Shown here: one piece after another, positions 26,418-36,137 of the stretch
Numbering within the stretch: position 1 is the first letter of the stretch
Layout: every line of letters starts with the position of its first letter
Origin: Verrucomicrobiaceae bacterium
GTDB taxonomy: Bacteria; Verrucomicrobiota; Verrucomicrobiia; Verrucomicrobiales; Verrucomicrobiaceae
Length of the DNA: 55,372 bases
Assembly: GCA_027489965.1 (NCBI GenBank)
Contig: JAIXZA010000020.1
Span: 1-55,372 of the forward strand
Direction: 5' to 3'
Translations under genes and position numbers: made by a program
Notes under the pieces: generated by a model
Told to the model about the DNA's origin: nothing
Seen by the model: the letters and a program-made list of their open reading frames with translations, nothing else
Databases searched by the model: none

Positions 26418-28574
26418 TTACTTGACGTGAACCTCCACGGTGAAGCGGTCAGTTGGTTTCTCAGAAAGCTCCAAAACTGCCAGTGACTCAACATCCCCAA
26501 CCAGTTTGCTTGTCGGATTCAGACTCCAGGCACGATAGCCGCTGGATGTATTCAGCGTCACATTCACACTCAAGCCCAATTGGCTATTGCCATTGTCGAG
26601 CGCCCATTCGTGTAGATAAAGATAGCTGCGTGGCACAGTCAGCCTGATTTCATGATGCGCAGATCCCTGAGAACTGAGCACGGACTGAAACTGTTCAGGA
26701 TCAAAGTTGGCCGCATAGCCAGTGCCAAAGGCCCAGGGCGGGATCGCCTGCACATGACCACGCCCTGCCTGAGCACTTCCAGTGACAGTGATCGGTGCGG
26801 TGCTGCCACTCTCCAAGCGTTTCCCGTAACTGCGGGCATCGAGACAGACTTCTATTTGCCAGGCAGCCGCGGATTTACTGGCAGTGCTGAGGAGCATACC
26901 TGCCCCCTGAAGATCAACAATGAAAGTCAATGCCTTGGCGTCAGCCTCAACGCGTAAATGAGCTGCGCCAGGAGCATCTTTGCCACTCCTAAGTATCACC
27001 GATTGCTTGAGTCCCAGATTCTTGGTCAAAGTCATCTCATGAGTCTGCTCCAATCGGAAGCTTTCGCCCGTCAGCGTCATCTTTAAATCGTCCACTTGGA
27101 CAGAGGCATCAAGGGCAGCCAAGTCAAAACCTAGATCAAGTGGCTGTGTAGCACCCGCTTTAATGTCATAATGCCCTTCCAGTTTCTGATCCATAAAGGT
27201 CGCCACCCATTCACCGCGCTGATCAGTCTTGCTCGCATTGACGATCTGACACGCCGGATTGAAGCGCTTCTCCTGATTAAAGAGCGTCTCCATCCCCCAG
27301 ACGATAGACAACGGTCTCATTGGCACTCTCGTCACAAAAACACGCGCATGGCTTCCTGAAATCGTCAGCAATGGCAGTCTTATCTCAGCCTCCTGCATCG
27401 CCGCTGATTGGCCATCAGCAGCCTTATAAGAAAGTGTGATCGACTGCCGTCCGCCTGCAGGCAGAGACAGTTGTGGTTGTGCAGATATCGGCTTCCAGCC
27501 TGCCGCGATGAGTGGCAAGAGTGTTAGATTAAGACGCTCATCACTACGGTTAACCACCGTAGCCTGAAGCTCCAAGCCGCTGCCTTTTTGACTCCATTCA
27601 GCAGAGACTTCAGTCAGTGAATAAGAGCTAACTGACGCACCATCCATCATGGCTTTCATCAGCGCTGCACCCATGCGCAGATGAAGTGAGGCACGCGGTA
27701 AAAAGCTGCCCCCTGCCGATTCGTAGAAAAAACCACGATAGGCCGTCATGAAACGCTCAAAGATCAGCCCTTCGTCTTTGCTTTCATTTTGCGGCAAATC
27801 AAGGAGTCGAGTGAGATCTCCAAGATCGGCATAAATAAGCCCTTCCTTCTCAGCCAATTCCGATAAAGCATCGGCCAGTGATCTGGACACACCCAACGAA
27901 GCTTCAGGCTTACCACTCATCGACAACCAAGGCGAACAAAGGATCACTTCAGCCCCAATCTCTTCCGCTGCTTCGACCGCTTTTTTGACACCGTTGATAA
28001 AGGTCACCGCTGACATGCCTGCAAGCGCCTCATCCTGGCCGTAACACAAAAGCACTAGATTCACAGGGGCCTGGCGCGCTGTAGCGCCCAAGATTGACGC
28101 CGCCTCCTGAATGTTCCCGGTGCTGCCTTCAAGAAGCCGAAGCGTGATGCCTGGATTTAAAGCCAGAGAGTCATCCTTTGGCCCGGCCTCATGAACGCCG
28201 CCGGTATAAAAAAACTGAGCCGCCAACTCACGAGCAAAAATGCCAGGATAACTATCCAGTAAGGCAGATTTCCCTTCTTCAGGTTTCATTTGGAACACAC
28301 CAGCATTGCCGAGCACCAGCAAATGCAGAGGCTCACGCTGAGTAGCCCGACGCAGCGTCTGGGGCAGCCGCTGATTCAAACGCTCCTGGCGCTGTGGACT
28401 CAGTTCAAAGGTTTCTTTGCGGGCCAGCTTAGGCGCGGGTAGCCGAGTCTCTAAAGCACGCGCTTTAGCCGAAAGATCCACAGCCTCTTTCACCGGAGGC
28501 AAGGGGGCACTCCAGCCACTCATCGAGATGAGAAAACCTAAAATAGTTAGAAGAATGCGGCGAGAACCAATCAT
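26418..28574 (-). CDS. Exported protein with a degenerate SGNH-hydrolase-like domain
   Basis: The protein has 718 residues when started at 28574. That start is supported by GGGAGAGG just upstream (complement of 28579-28586) and by the signal peptide beginning there; an ATG at 28607 would add 11 residues. After the signal peptide, residues about 80-320 look like an SGNH/GDSL alpha/beta domain: LHLLVLGNAGVF in place of the GDS block, LVLLCYGQDEA in place of the GxND block, and a final LRMG region. The usual nucleophile serine and catalytic Asn are not in place, so it may be non-catalytic or differently catalytic. The remaining about 380 residues are beta-rich with no domain I can name. Confidence 0.65.
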   Translation of the reverse strand: MIGSRRILLTILGFLISMSGWSAPLPPVKEAVDLSAKARALETRLPAPKLARKETFELSPQRQERLNQRLPQTLRRATQREPLHLLVLGNAGVFQMKPEEGKSALLDSYPGIFARELAAQFFYTGGVHEAGPKDDSLALNPGITLRLLEGSTGNIQEAASILGATARQAPVNLVLLCYGQDEALAGMSAVTFINGVKKAVEAAEEIGAEVILCSPWLSMSGKPEASLGVSRSLADALSELAEKEGLIYADLGDLTRLLDLPQNESKDEGLIFERFMTAYRGFFYESAGGSFLPRASLHLRMGAALMKAMMDGASVSSYSLTEVSAEWSQKGSGLELQATVVNRSDERLNLTLLPLIAAGWKPISAQPQLSLPAGGRQSITLSYKAADGQSAAMQEAEIRLPLLTISGSHARVFVTRVPMRPLSIVWGMETLFNQEKRFNPACQIVNASKTDQRGEWVATFMDQKLEGHYDIKAGATQPLDLGFDLAALDASVQVDDLKMTLTGESFRLEQTHEMTLTKNLGLKQSVILRSGKDAPGAAHLRVEADAKALTFIVDLQGAGMLLSTASKSAAAWQIEVCLDARSYGKRLESGSTAPITVTGSAQAGRGHVQAIPPWAFGTGYAANFDPEQFQSVLSSQGSAHHEIRLTVPRSYLYLHEWALDNGNSQLGLSVNVTLNTSSGYRAWSLNPTSKLVGDVESLAVLELSEKPTDRFTVEVHVK

Positions 28575-28637
28575 AAGGCCTCTCCCATCGCCGCAACTTC
28601 GGCGCATTTCCAGTCGAAAGAAGAACCGCCTCAGAAC

Positions 28638-30209
28638 CTACCAGAGTAACAGCAACCGCTTTACCTCAGCTATGGACTGAGGATGGCGAAAGGCACCGTG
28701 ACCCGCAGGGACGATGAGCTCGCTGGCAGCCTGATCCAAATGACTGCTGATGTAGGGGACGATGCCGTCACTGCTTAGTTCTAAGGGGCCAGGTTTACCG
28801 CGATTCCCGATGATGCTGTGCACCTGAATTCCTAGCGCAAAGGGCAATTCAGCTAAAATGCGCAGGGTCGGCTGATGCGGGGAAAGAGAGCTGACACTGT
28901 CTAATTCTCCGTTTCCTAGCGCTTCATAGTCGGACGTAAACACGCCTGGATTCGATGCCGAAATGCGCTGATAAAAGGCCTGAAATTGGCTCGGTGGACG
29001 TGTGATCCAGGAACCGATCCGACCGATCGTGTTGTCTGCATAATTGCTGCCACGATGCGGCACAGCGATAAAGATGATACGATGGATTGTCGGATCAGGC
29101 TGCCACTCAAAAGCGTCCTCCAGCTGAAGACGATCAGCCTGAGATAACTTCAAGGACTCATGGGGAACGTTAAATGCAGCCTGCCAAAATGCCTTACCAG
29201 GCTTCACGGCGAGCGCCTTGCCAACCAAACCACCCATGCTGTGCGTCAGGAGCGTCGTCTTTCGCATCGCTGGATCATCGCCCTCAGGATCGAGCATCTG
29301 GCGTAGTTCATGCAACTGAGTCCGTAGAATCCGTGCTGAATAAAGTGCAGGTGCTGAGGTATTATAGAGATAATGCCAAATTTGATAGCGCTTGCGAACC
29401 TCTTCATTGGACCAGATTTCGTTACTACTCTCTGCCCAGGCCAATGGAGTGGATAAGAGCCCGTGAATCATGATCAATGGCTCCTTCTTGGGATCATAAG
29501 GTTCCATCAAATATAACTGTGGCTGACGTTTAGGGGTCCCTGTCAGCATGTCCAACACGCGACTTTGATTGAGTTTCCCTGATCTTGCTAGTAGCGCAGC
29601 CCAAGGGACGGAAAAATTAGCAGCCAAGGTCCTTGATTGACCTTTCACTCTAACCGTAGAATTTACCAACGGACAAAGCAGGGATACGCGAACTTCCTGA
29701 ACGCCTTGCTTGATCGATCCAAGGCGAGCTAAACCTGTCAATGGACGCGTGATGGCCTCTGGCGGGTAAAACTTCTCGATAGCTGCTTGATGTTTATTTT
29801 CACGCAAAGCCGTGAGGGGTGTACCCACGCCTGCTCGCTGATGATGCTTCAATTTCTGCACCTCAAAATCGGAAGCTAAACTGATGTCATCAAAATAACT
29901 CAGCGGATAAGCACCAAACTCTGAACTCTCAAAAACGACCCTGTAGCTATGAACCCCCGTTTCAGATTTAGGCACTGAAACAGTCCCCTCAGCACTGCGA
30001 ACCTCTTTCTGCCAACGTTCAATGAAATGCCCCAATGCCCGCTTACCTGAAGCAGATTCTGAATCTGCCAACGCGGCACTCAATAAATTATGCAGCGGCA
30101 CCTGTTTATCCAGACCAAGACCAATCACCCGCTTCAATTTCGCAGGAGCATGCACACAGCCGATCAGGCAAAGGCTAATCGAAAGGAGTGCAATTTTGAT
30201 GAGATTCAT
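28638..30209 (-). CDS. Lipase-like alpha/beta-hydrolase lipoprotein
   Basis: This 523-residue protein has a lipobox (LIGC, lipidation at C18), so it should be an envelope lipoprotein. The C-terminal half is an alpha/beta-hydrolase: oxyanion region IMIHGLLSTP (about 247-256), nucleophile elbow H-S324-M-G-G, an IIFIAVPHRGS strand, and a late GHGAFRHP histidine block. The N-terminal about 230 residues are less conserved. It may be an esterase, lipase or PGAP1-like deacylase; the substrate is unknown. Its start overlaps the stop of the upstream ABC ATPase gene by 4 bp (ATGA), indicating translational coupling. Confidence 0.82.
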   Translation of the reverse strand: MNLIKIALLSISLCLIGCVHAPAKLKRVIGLGLDKQVPLHNLLSAALADSESASGKRALGHFIERWQKEVRSAEGTVSVPKSETGVHSYRVVFESSEFGAYPLSYFDDISLASDFEVQKLKHHQRAGVGTPLTALRENKHQAAIEKFYPPEAITRPLTGLARLGSIKQGVQEVRVSLLCPLVNSTVRVKGQSRTLAANFSVPWAALLARSGKLNQSRVLDMLTGTPKRQPQLYLMEPYDPKKEPLIMIHGLLSTPLAWAESSNEIWSNEEVRKRYQIWHYLYNTSAPALYSARILRTQLHELRQMLDPEGDDPAMRKTTLLTHSMGGLVGKALAVKPGKAFWQAAFNVPHESLKLSQADRLQLEDAFEWQPDPTIHRIIFIAVPHRGSNYADNTIGRIGSWITRPPSQFQAFYQRISASNPGVFTSDYEALGNGELDSVSSLSPHQPTLRILAELPFALGIQVHSIIGNRGKPGPLELSSDGIVPYISSHLDQAASELIVPAGHGAFRHPQSIAEVKRLLLLW

Positions 30210-30988
30210 GGCATAACTTGCAGGCTGTAACGTCCGGCTTTTTGGCTTAACTTGACTGGTGCTCCATAGACCGTGCTCAGAGCGCCGCTGGTTAGCACGT
30301 CTTTCTTCTCACCTTGCAAAAGCACACGGCCATCTCGCAGTAAAAAGACATGAGAAATGCAGGGCAGAATCTCTTCCACATGATGCGTTACCATGACCAG
30401 TGAGGGCGACTCTGGCCAGGTGGAGATTTCACTCATCCAAGACAAAAATTGTTCCCGCGCGACAGGATCTAAGCCTGCACAGGGCTCATCGAGAATAAGC
30501 ACATCAAAGCTGGCCATGAGGGCGCGACAAATGAGCACTTTTTGTTTTTCCCCCTGTGAAAGCACACCCCAGAGCGATTTTTTTAAATACAAGCATCCTG
30601 CAGCCTCCAGAAGACCAAGAGCCTGCTTTTTCAGCTTGGCTGAAGGTGGCTGCCAGAGGTTCAGCTTAGCATCCCGACCGCTGGCGATGACGTGCACTAC
30701 AGGCTCGCTCGACTCCATGTAAGTGGTCAGCGTATTGGTCACTAGACCAACACATTTACGCACCTCCCGCCAGTCACTATTGCCGAAGGTTTCCTCGCCG
30801 ATCTGCACCGCACCTTCCGTAGCTGGTTCATAACCCGTAATCAGATTGATCAGTGAAGTTTTACCACAGCCGTTCGGCCCCAAAACGCACCAATGCTGCC
30901 CCTTGGAAACCTGCCATGATATGCTGTCAAGGATTCGCCTGCCGCCGCGCACGAAGGAGGCGTCTTGAACACGAAGAATGTGAGTCAT
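30206..30988 (-). CDS. ABC transporter ATP-binding protein (ModF/YlmA-like)
   Basis: This 260-residue protein is one complete ABC ATPase: Walker A GPNGCGKT (37-44), the signature LSQGEKQKV, Walker B VLILDEPCAGLDP and the H-loop VTHHVEE. There is no permease or binding-protein gene nearby. The nearest relatives by feel are stand-alone ATPases of the YlmA/ModF group. It lies between glnS (24 bp upstream) and a lipase-like lipoprotein gene whose start it overlaps. The role is unclear: it may energise a permease encoded elsewhere, or act in regulation. Confidence 0.88.
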   Translation of the reverse strand: MTHILRVQDASFVRGGRRILDSISWQVSKGQHWCVLGPNGCGKTSLINLITGYEPATEGAVQIGEETFGNSDWREVRKCVGLVTNTLTTYMESSEPVVHVIASGRDAKLNLWQPPSAKLKKQALGLLEAAGCLYLKKSLWGVLSQGEKQKVLICRALMASFDVLILDEPCAGLDPVAREQFLSWMSEISTWPESPSLVMVTHHVEEILPCISHVFLLRDGRVLLQGEKKDVLTSGALSTVYGAPVKLSQKAGRYSLQVMP

Positions 30989-31012
30989 GAAAGAGGAGGC
31001 TTAAAATCAGAC

Positions 31013-32707
31013 TTATTTTTTCACAAAGCCATCTTTCAGCTGCACCGTGCGATTAAACACTGGTTTGCCGAGCTGACTATCTTTCGGATCGGTAAAGAAG
31101 TAGCCCACGCGCTCAAACTGGAAGTGAGAGCCAGGCTTTGCGGTAGCAACAGATGGCTCAATCTTAGCACTAATGATCTGTAGTGATTCCTGATTGAGGA
31201 ACTGCGTGAAGTCGCCCTCCTCCCCGGCCTGTTCATCGGGTTGCTCAACGGTGAACAATTTATCATAGAGACGCACCTCAACATCTAAAGCATGCGCCGC
31301 ACTGACCCAGTGAATGGTGCCCTTCACTTTAGGACGACCGACAGGCTTGGCTCCATGACGAGTGGCATCATCATAAGTGCAGCGCAGCTCGGTGATATTG
31401 CCATCTGCATCTTTGATGACCTCCTGACAAATAATGCAGAAGGCATACTTCAAGCGGACTTCACCCCCAAGCACCATACGGTGGAAGCCGACAGAAGGAG
31501 TTTCCATAAAGTCATCGGCATCGATGTAAAGTTCACGGCTGAGAGGCACCAGACGCTTACCGTCAGCCTCATTTTCAGGATTATTCACCAGTTCCACGTG
31601 CTCCACCTGACCTTCGGGATAATTGCTGAGCACCACTTTGATTGGACGCAGAACAGCATAAACACGCTGAGCATGCTTATTCAGATCCTCGCGGACGCTA
31701 TGCTCTAAAAGCCCCAACTCAGTGAGAGACGGATATTTGGTCAAACCAATGATTTTGCAAAAACTGCGAATCGCCTCTGGCGTATAACCACGGCGACGAA
31801 TGCCACTAATAGTTGGCATGCGTGGATCATCCCAGCCGTTCACAAGCCCTTCCTTCACCAGTTTAAGGAGCTTGCGCTTGCTCATTAACGTATAGGTGAG
31901 ATTAAGCCGAGCAAACTCGCGCTGATAGGGCTGACCAGGCAGGCCATCCACATTGGCAATCAGCCACTCATAGAGCGGGCGATGATGCTCAAACTCCAAA
32001 GTACAGAGACTGTGGGTGATCGACTCTAGCGCATCACTCAGCGGATGAGCGTAGTCATACATCGGATAAATACACCAGGCGTCCCCTGTGCGATGGTGAT
32101 GCGCATGCAGAATGCGGTAGATGGCTGGATCGCGCATGTTCATATTGGGAGATGCCATGTCGATCCTCGCACGCAGCACTCGTTCACCTTCCTTGAACTC
32201 ACCTGCACGCATCCTGGCAAATAGATCCAGGTTTTCCTCCACAGAGCGATCTCGATAAGGGCTGGCTGTTCCAGGAGAGGTCAGAGTTCCACGTGTAGCA
32301 CGCATTTGTTCATGCGTCTGGTCATCCACATAAGCCAGTCCCTTTTTAATAAGGCTGACAGCAAAGCCGTAAAGCTTTTCAAAGTAATCACTGGCATAGA
32401 AAAGATGATCTCCCCAATCAAAGCCAAGCCATTTCACATCCTCCATGATACTATCCACATACTCGACCTCTTCCTTGGTCGGATTGGTATCATCAAAGCG
32501 CAGATGGCAGCGTGCCTTGGGGCCATTTTCCTCTGACAGACCGAAATTAAGGCAAATACTTTTGGCGTGGCCTAAGTGGAGATAACCATTGGGTTCAGGC
32601 GGAAACCGAGTAATCACCCAGCCATCGTTGCGCTGATCGGCCACATCGGTAGCGATCATTTCACGGATAAAATCTTGCGAGGCAGGGGCAGAAGGTGTGT
32701 CAGACAT
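31013..32707 (-). CDS. glnS: Glutaminyl-tRNA synthetase
   Basis: This 564-residue class I synthetase charges tRNA-Gln. The [15 protein letters not shown] block with the HIGH-type motif H44-L-G-H47 and the KMSKS-type loop MSKRK (275-279) are both present. The C-terminal beta-barrel anticodon-binding domains are complete ([18 protein letters not shown], then the RVGYFFTDP end). The sequence around the active site is that of GlnRS and not GluRS. So the organism probably charges tRNA-Gln directly, at least in part. It is divergent from the bactofilin gene. Confidence 0.96.
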   Translation of the reverse strand: MSDTPSAPASQDFIREMIATDVADQRNDGWVITRFPPEPNGYLHLGHAKSICLNFGLSEENGPKARCHLRFDDTNPTKEEVEYVDSIMEDVKWLGFDWGDHLFYASDYFEKLYGFAVSLIKKGLAYVDDQTHEQMRATRGTLTSPGTASPYRDRSVEENLDLFARMRAGEFKEGERVLRARIDMASPNMNMRDPAIYRILHAHHHRTGDAWCIYPMYDYAHPLSDALESITHSLCTLEFEHHRPLYEWLIANVDGLPGQPYQREFARLNLTYTLMSKRKLLKLVKEGLVNGWDDPRMPTISGIRRRGYTPEAIRSFCKIIGLTKYPSLTELGLLEHSVREDLNKHAQRVYAVLRPIKVVLSNYPEGQVEHVELVNNPENEADGKRLVPLSRELYIDADDFMETPSVGFHRMVLGGEVRLKYAFCIICQEVIKDADGNITELRCTYDDATRHGAKPVGRPKVKGTIHWVSAAHALDVEVRLYDKLFTVEQPDEQAGEEGDFTQFLNQESLQIISAKIEPSVATAKPGSHFQFERVGYFFTDPKDSQLGKPVFNRTVQLKDGFVKK

Positions 32708-32860
32708 GGGGCGCGGAGAGTTGATGCAGACGCAGCTAGAGTCAAGATAAGGTCAACCTATGAAATTATTGCGGTCCATTGAATTTATGGCACACAAAAT
32801 GCATATACCCCACAGATGGCAGAAAAAATTTGTCCGCATGAAAAAAAATTATCCCAAACA

Positions 32861-32890
32861 TTGACACTCATCTAAGCAACCCGCTATATT
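32861..32890 (+). promoter_or_regulatory. Near-consensus sigma-70 promoter of bactofilin
   Basis: TTGACA (32861-32866) and TATATT (32885-32890) stand 18 bp apart. The predicted transcription start, about 7 bp after the -10 box, falls at or next to the ATG at 32898. This implies a leaderless transcript or a downstream start. Confidence 0.65.
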
Positions 32891-32897
32891 TCAGCCC

Positions 32898-33416
32898 ATG
32901 CTCAGGCAAATCATCGGACAACCCACAGAAGCGCAGAAGGAATCGCGTCCAGAAACACCAGCGCCAGCTTCAATAGCTGACCGCTTGCCTGTTCTGTCCC
33001 CGACACCATCTGCACCAACTCAACGCGCATCAAACTCCTTCAACATGACTTCAAGCAAAAACGTTCTCGCAAACGACGTCGAAATCAAAGGCTCCATCAA
33101 ATTCTCCCACGACCTCATCATTGATGGGAAAATCGAAGGAGAAGTCATCTCTGACGGTAGTCTTACCGTTGGTGAGAACGCCCTCATCAAAGGTGAAGTA
33201 AAGACCCGCTCGGTCATCATCTTCGGTAAAGTCGAAGGCAACATCACCGTCGCTGAACGTTGCGAACTCAAGAGCAATGCCGTCCTTTGTGGCGACATCT
33301 CTGCTGGCACCCTTTCCATCGAAGAAGGCGCAACCTTTATGGGGCAGTCTTCTGTCGGTAAAAAAGCTGATAGCAAACCTGCTGGTGGTGCCCCACGCCC
33401 GCAGACACAGCCATAA
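32898..33416 (+). CDS. Bactofilin
   Basis: This 172-residue protein has the bactofilin (DUF583) beta-helix core at about residues 52-150: SSKNVLANDVEIKGSIKF, then LIIDGKIEGEVISDG and repeated GxVxG turns. The N-terminal about 50 residues are disordered and Pro/Ser-rich, and the C-terminus is a short Lys/Ala/Pro-rich tail. Bactofilins polymerise into membrane-associated filaments that help position envelope enzymes. A near-consensus promoter ends 7 bp before the first ATG; a second Met at 33045 starts right before the core. A second bactofilin gene follows after 28 bp, so the two should be co-expressed. Confidence 0.9.
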   Translation: MLRQIIGQPTEAQKESRPETPAPASIADRLPVLSPTPSAPTQRASNSFNMTSSKNVLANDVEIKGSIKFSHDLIIDGKIEGEVISDGSLTVGENALIKGEVKTRSVIIFGKVEGNITVAERCELKSNAVLCGDISAGTLSIEEGATFMGQSSVGKKADSKPAGGAPRPQTQP

Positions 33417-33444
33417 TTTAACCCTTAATCTGACTTAAAATCGA

Positions 33445-34575
33445 GTGTTTGGCCTTTTCTCACCGAAAAGTGATCGACCAACACCGCCGAAAGGCCAGAT
33501 CGAAGTGGTATGCCCTACTTGTGGCGCGACTCAATATGAGTCGCGCCTCGTTGTATCTACCTTTTGTAAAAAATGCGGCGTTCACCTGTCGATTCATAAA
33601 AAGCAGGTAACTGCCTCCAACGCGAGTCGGGCTGGAGGTAGAATCGACCCCGATGACTGGAGCAAGCCTAGCCAAAGCGTCAGCAGCCCTACCGCCGGAC
33701 CCTTACCTAGTGCGCAGCCGGATACGACTGCTGTCCCTGAAGATACCACTGAGTTAACTCAGCCTGTCAGTGCAGAAGAGGCAGCCGAAGGTGGTTTCGG
33801 CGTCTTCCTGAAACAGCAGGCTTCTCCCATACAGCGAATTACTGAGTCTCCTCTGGCAAGACTACGTCAATTGACCACCACTAACGTTCCAGCAGCAACA
33901 TCTGCTGACGAAGAGACAGTCACACAGCGTCGTCCTCAGTCCAATTCCCCTCCCCCGACGACAGCACCAGAACCGATGTCTGCCAGCACCCTTCAAAAAA
34001 TGAAGGATCAGGGCATGTACCGAAATGCCTATTTCAAAGACGCTGATTGCTTTGATTGCGGACACAAATTCAAAGTAAGCCGCTCCTCACGTTCAGCCAA
34101 CTGCCCAAGCTGCGGTGCCTATGTTAGTCTCGAAGATGTGGAGATTAACATGCCCTCAACTCAGGCCATCAAAACCCGAGGGGACGTCCTCGTTCGTAAA
34201 CGCGGACACCTTTCCACCGATAGTGTGCGCTGCAAAGATCTGCGCTGCCAGGGCATCATCGAAGCCAATATCGAAGCCAGCGGAGATGCCATCTTCCGCA
34301 CCGTGGGTACAATCATTGGCACCATCCACTGCAAGCGTTTCATTGTCGAAAAAGGGGCTGATGTCACCTTTATCAATGAAGTGCGCGCCGAAGAAGTGGA
34401 CATTCAGTCTCGTGTCACGGGAACCATCTTTTCAAGCGGCTCCCTCGTCATCGGCGGTGCCGGTGCCGTTAACGGCGATGTTACAGCTAGATCGATTTCG
34501 ATCGAGCCTGGAGGCGAACTCAATGGGGCAATGAATATTGTCCGAACCCAGCCTCTGATCCGACCAACCTTCTAG
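33445..34575 (+). CDS. Bactofilin with two zinc ribbons
   Basis: The protein has 376 residues and starts with GTG. It has a first zinc ribbon (C23, C26, C41, C44), a long Ser/Thr/Pro-rich linker (about 55-190), a second zinc ribbon (C202, C205, C220, C223), then a bactofilin-type beta-helix (about 235-370: RGHLSTDSVRCKDLRCQG and GAGAVNGDVTARSISIEPGG). It should polymerise or bind the simpler bactofilin encoded just upstream, with the ribbons as metal-bound docking domains; this is inference. Two separate ribbons in one bactofilin is an unusual arrangement. Confidence 0.83.
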   Translation: MFGLFSPKSDRPTPPKGQIEVVCPTCGATQYESRLVVSTFCKKCGVHLSIHKKQVTASNASRAGGRIDPDDWSKPSQSVSSPTAGPLPSAQPDTTAVPEDTTELTQPVSAEEAAEGGFGVFLKQQASPIQRITESPLARLRQLTTTNVPAATSADEETVTQRRPQSNSPPPTTAPEPMSASTLQKMKDQGMYRNAYFKDADCFDCGHKFKVSRSSRSANCPSCGAYVSLEDVEINMPSTQAIKTRGDVLVRKRGHLSTDSVRCKDLRCQGIIEANIEASGDAIFRTVGTIIGTIHCKRFIVEKGADVTFINEVRAEEVDIQSRVTGTIFSSGSLVIGGAGAVNGDVTARSISIEPGGELNGAMNIVRTQPLIRPTF

Positions 34576-34636
34576 CAGAAAACTCGACGGTGGACCTGCA
34601 CGCAAAAAGCTCAGCTCGAGTTCGGCATCTGGAAAA

Positions 34637-35317
34637 TTAGCGACGAGGCACGATCATCTGCTGCTGCTTGGTTTTCAAAATGCTATCAGCAGGCAAAACT
34701 CCTGTAAAGCTGCTCAGAGGATACACGATGCTGCGGCAGCCGATGAGGGAACCTGGATTGATCACACTATTGCATCCAATCTCAGCCAGATCGCCAACCA
34801 CGGCACCAAACTTACGTAAGCCTGTAGAATGGGACTTTTTACCATCATCCACTTTCACCTCGCCACGATCCAGACGAACATTAGAAAGGACGACACCTGC
34901 ACCAAGATGGGCTTTGTAGCCTAAAATCGAGTCTCCGACATAGTTGTAATGCGGCACTTCAGCGCTGTCGAAAATGACGCAATTTTTGAACTCGCATGAA
35001 TTGCCCAGCACACAGCCATTTCCCACAATCACATTTTCACGAATGTAGCAGCCAGATCTAATCACACAGTTTTTTCCGATCCATGCCGGCCCACGAATCA
35101 CGGCGCCAGGCTCTAAAGTCGTTCCTTCATCAATAAAAACATCCTCACCAATGAAGACTCCTGGGGGCACCTGAGCCCGAACCTCACGCTGGAGTCGGAA
35201 CTCGAGATACGAAGCAATTTTAGACAAAGCCGACCAAACAGGTTCATCCGGAGAAAATAGAATGCCGTGCTGAGTATGGGAAAGATCCAGAAAAGCTGAA
35301 GGAGAAAAGGAAGACAT
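34637..35317 (-). CDS. Left-handed beta-helix (hexapeptide repeat) protein
   Basis: This 226-residue protein has a left-handed parallel beta-helix built of hexapeptide repeats: PPGVFIGEDVFIDEGTTLEPG, AWIGKNCVIRSGCYIRENVIVG, then LGAGVVLSNVRLDRGEV. The layout resembles the C-terminal half of sugar nucleotidyltransferases or GlmU-like acetyltransferases, but there is no nucleotidyltransferase domain. It is probably an acyltransferase or a structural subunit of a sugar-modifying enzyme; the substrate is unknown. It converges on the second bactofilin gene and lies 84 bp downstream of frr. Confidence 0.8.
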   Translation of the reverse strand: MSSFSPSAFLDLSHTQHGILFSPDEPVWSALSKIASYLEFRLQREVRAQVPPGVFIGEDVFIDEGTTLEPGAVIRGPAWIGKNCVIRSGCYIRENVIVGNGCVLGNSCEFKNCVIFDSAEVPHYNYVGDSILGYKAHLGAGVVLSNVRLDRGEVKVDDGKKSHSTGLRKFGAVVGDLAEIGCNSVINPGSLIGCRSIVYPLSSFTGVLPADSILKTKQQQMIVPRR

Positions 35318-35401
35318 TCGTGGAATAAACCGGGGTAATTAAGCTTCAACCAAATCAGAGCTGCCCTTATACAAAAGCACCTCAGAAAGGAAAGACTCAG
35401 A

Positions 35402-35968
35402 TCAAACTGTCATGACTTCTTTTTCCTTGTTGAGCATATGCTGCTCCAATTCAACGATTTTCTTATCCGTCAAAGCTTGCACCTCTTTTTCCAGGCGATG
35501 CAGATCATCTTCGGTGATATCGCCATCTTTTTCACCCTTCTTGAGCTCTTCAATGGCCTCCCGTCGAGCACCACGAACACGCACTTTCGCTTCTTCGCCC
35601 ATTTGTTTGATCAGCTTCACCATCTGCTCACGGCGCTCCTGAGAAAGCACGGGCACAGGCAACCGAATCACCTTACCTTCGATACTGCCATTAAGGCCAA
35701 GTCTCGATTCCCGAATCGCGCGGTCAATGTCGGTCAAGGTCGCTGAATCAAAGGGCTCAATGCGAATCAGTCGCGCATCAGGCGTGGTGATCATCGCTAA
35801 CTGCCGAAGCTTCATGTTCGATCCATAGCTATGAACATAAACGTCCAATCCTTCAACCAAAGCAGGTGAAGCCTTGCCAGTACGTACGGCACCAAACTCG
35901 TTCATTGCGTGTTCGACGGCTTTGACCATCGCATCTTCGCATTCTAGCATTGTCATTTCAGGGTCCAT
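35402..35968 (-). CDS. frr: Ribosome recycling factor
   Basis: This 188-residue protein splits post-termination ribosomes together with EF-G. The sequence shows RTGKASPALVEGLDVYVHSYG, the RIEPFDSATLTDIDRAIRES hinge region, RLPVPVLSQERREQMVKLIKQMGEEAKVRVR, and the long C-terminal helix. The length is normal. It is not next to pyrH or tsf, its usual neighbours in many bacteria. The ATG at 35968 gives the conserved N-terminus. Confidence 0.96.
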   Translation of the reverse strand: MDPEMTMLECEDAMVKAVEHAMNEFGAVRTGKASPALVEGLDVYVHSYGSNMKLRQLAMITTPDARLIRIEPFDSATLTDIDRAIRESRLGLNGSIEGKVIRLPVPVLSQERREQMVKLIKQMGEEAKVRVRGARREAIEELKKGEKDGDITEDDLHRLEKEVQALTDKKIVELEQHMLNKEKEVMTV

Positions 35969-36137
35969 AAACGGGGAGGGTTGAGAAGTTAGGTGTGAGT
36001 TAGTTGAGCGGAATCATTGCCCGCCTGAAGACCAAATGTCCACCCAAGAATTTCATTACCTGCTGCCCGTGGGCAGAGTTCTCGATTTATCTGCAATTTC
36101 AGTTTCGCCCCATTCATTTTCATCTTTGATATAGAAG

